Shown here: positions 33,856 to 34,566 of the stretch, one piece after another
Position numbering within the stretch: the first letter of the stretch is position 1
Layout of the letters: each line of letters begins with the position of its first letter
Origin: an uncultured Gammaproteobacteria bacterium
GTDB taxonomy: Bacteria > Pseudomonadota > Gammaproteobacteria > Pseudomonadales > Ketobacteraceae
Length of the DNA stretch: 34,566 nucleotides
Direction: 5' to 3'
NCBI GenBank assembly: GCA_913063125.1
Contig: CAJXZM010000056.1
Location: forward strand, 1 to 34,566
Translations under genes and position numbers: made by a program
Notes under the pieces: generated by a model
Databases searched by the model: none
Seen by the model: only the letters and a program-made list of their open reading frames with translations
Told to the model about the DNA's origin: nothing

Positions 33856-34434
33856 ATGATTAAAAAAAGCATCACAGAACAGCTACGTGTTGATGATATT
33901 TTAGACCTGTACGAAATCGAGGATTCTCAAGCGGTATTGCAACATCCAGATAACCAAGCGTTACTTGATGGAATTGCACAAAACGGTATGAAAGGCATGA
34001 CGGGTGAACTACACATTCCGCGAGAAGTGACCAATCTACCAGAAATCAACCCGAGTGAGTTAAACGTATTTATCTTGCAGCCTGCCAAAAGTGTATTAGA
34101 TGTAATTATGTTGGATGTTCAGGGTAAGCCCCTAACCAACATACCTTACACTCTGTTTGTCGGTAAGCAGGAAACTCAGGCAACAACCGATGGTGAAGGC
34201 AGAGTCTATCAGGAGATTGAGACTAGCGACAAAGAAGGGTTGTTAGTGCTGCATATTTCTGAAGAGGAAGATGTACTGCAACTCGTTCTATTTGTTGAGC
34301 GAGAGGCGGTGAATCAAGAGGAAGGGTTTAACCAGCGTTTACAAGAGCGTGGTTTTTTTAAGGGGATCAGTGATCTTCCAGACAATGCAGATTTAGATAT
34401 TATTTATCAGCAAGCCCAGGTTTTTCCGGTGTAA
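33856..34434 (+). CDS. Small Ig-like protein with a degenerate peptidoglycan-binding end
   Basis: A 192-residue protein without a signal peptide. The N-terminal part (about 1-75) is not recognised. Residues about 85-125 (LDVQGKPLTNIPYTLFVGKQ then TTDGEGRV) have the same transthyretin/Ig-like pattern as the 89-residue protein and the 615-residue protein. The C-terminal part (about 155-190, GFNQRLQERGFFKGISDLP) resembles the first half of PG_binding_1 (as in QTRFNNLGYNAGVVDGING), with weaker conservation. It begins 4 bases after the LRR stop and closes the module. Function unknown. Confidence 0.65.
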   Translation: MIKKSITEQLRVDDILDLYEIEDSQAVLQHPDNQALLDGIAQNGMKGMTGELHIPREVTNLPEINPSELNVFILQPAKSVLDVIMLDVQGKPLTNIPYTLFVGKQETQATTDGEGRVYQEIETSDKEGLLVLHISEEEDVLQLVLFVEREAVNQEEGFNQRLQERGFFKGISDLPDNADLDIIYQQAQVFPV

Positions 34435-34566
34435 TTCAATATCACCACATAAAAATGCATTGCCTTTTCTACGTGCTCACAGCTTCTGTTCTTAAGCAAG
34501 CACGCATCAATTCATATTAAACTTCGCCTATAACATTTTTAGGCTCAGACCCGTAACAACCAAAAC

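Noticed and set aside
34435..34566. Possible RNA gene or terminator at the right end
   Set aside because: Only a weak 5-bp stem (gcctataacatttttaggc) without T-run; I see nothing else supportable in the 132 bases.
1..34566. CRISPR arrays, tRNA or rRNA genes, insertion sequences
   Set aside because: No regularly spaced repeats, cloverleaf or transposase pattern seen; short tandem repeats found are contiguous and lack spacers.

Overview
The window looks like chromosome from a motile Gram-negative gammaproteobacterium of moderate to low GC. The flagellar order fliK / fliLMNOPQR-flhB-flhA-flhF is the Pseudomonas/Vibrio type, sigma-54-like -24/-12 promoters sit in front of fliL and fliK, and secretin, lipoprotein and PAAR genes imply an outer membrane. 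A marine Cellvibrio-like lineage is plausible, but that is a guess.

Layout. (1) 1-12341, minus strand: the flagellar export gate, C-ring and regulatory genes, transcribed fliK, then fliL, fliM, fliN, fliO, fliP, fliQ, fliR, flhB, flhA, flhF (flhF runs off the left edge). A small DUF4404-type gene (12477-12740) lies upstream of fliK. (2) 12907-13194, plus strand: a lone PAAR tip protein. (3) 13270-24088, minus strand: a complete-looking type IVb (R64/Bfp/Tcp-like) pilus operon. In order of transcription it holds a coiled-coil lipoprotein, a PilL/N0-like periplasmic protein, a lipoprotein secretin, a BfpC/PilO-like bitopic protein, a PilO/GspM-like protein, a PilP-like protein, a PilQ/GspE-type ATPase, the major prepilin, a PilR/GspF-type platform protein and three minor prepilin-like proteins. 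No prepilin peptidase or PilT retraction ATPase is present. (4) 24362-26188, plus strand: a PilJ-like membrane sensor without a recognisable methyl-accepting signalling hairpin. (5) 26215-34434, plus strand: a tightly packed set of five genes resembling a type VI secretion (T6SS) effector module. It has a peptidoglycan-binding protein with a VasX-like segment, a small transthyretin/Ig-like protein, a 1240-residue protein with coiled-coil N-terminus and hydrophobic C-terminal segments, a secreted leucine-rich-repeat protein, and another small Ig-like protein.

The strongest unexpected signal is three long G/C homopolymers (10, 11 and 13 bases) inside the pilus operon: one in the PilO-like gene, one exactly at the junction of the last two minor pilin genes, and one in the middle of the last minor pilin. 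I saw none of comparable length elsewhere in the window. One-base slips break the genes or, at the junction, turn two genes into one in-frame fusion. This points to a phase-variable pilus and pilus tip.

The second is the 26.2-34.4 kb operon, a candidate T6SS effector locus with a possible LRR-type immunity or accessory protein. It is separated from its potential PAAR tip by the pilus operon. All names rest on reading motifs and gene order; no database search was possible.
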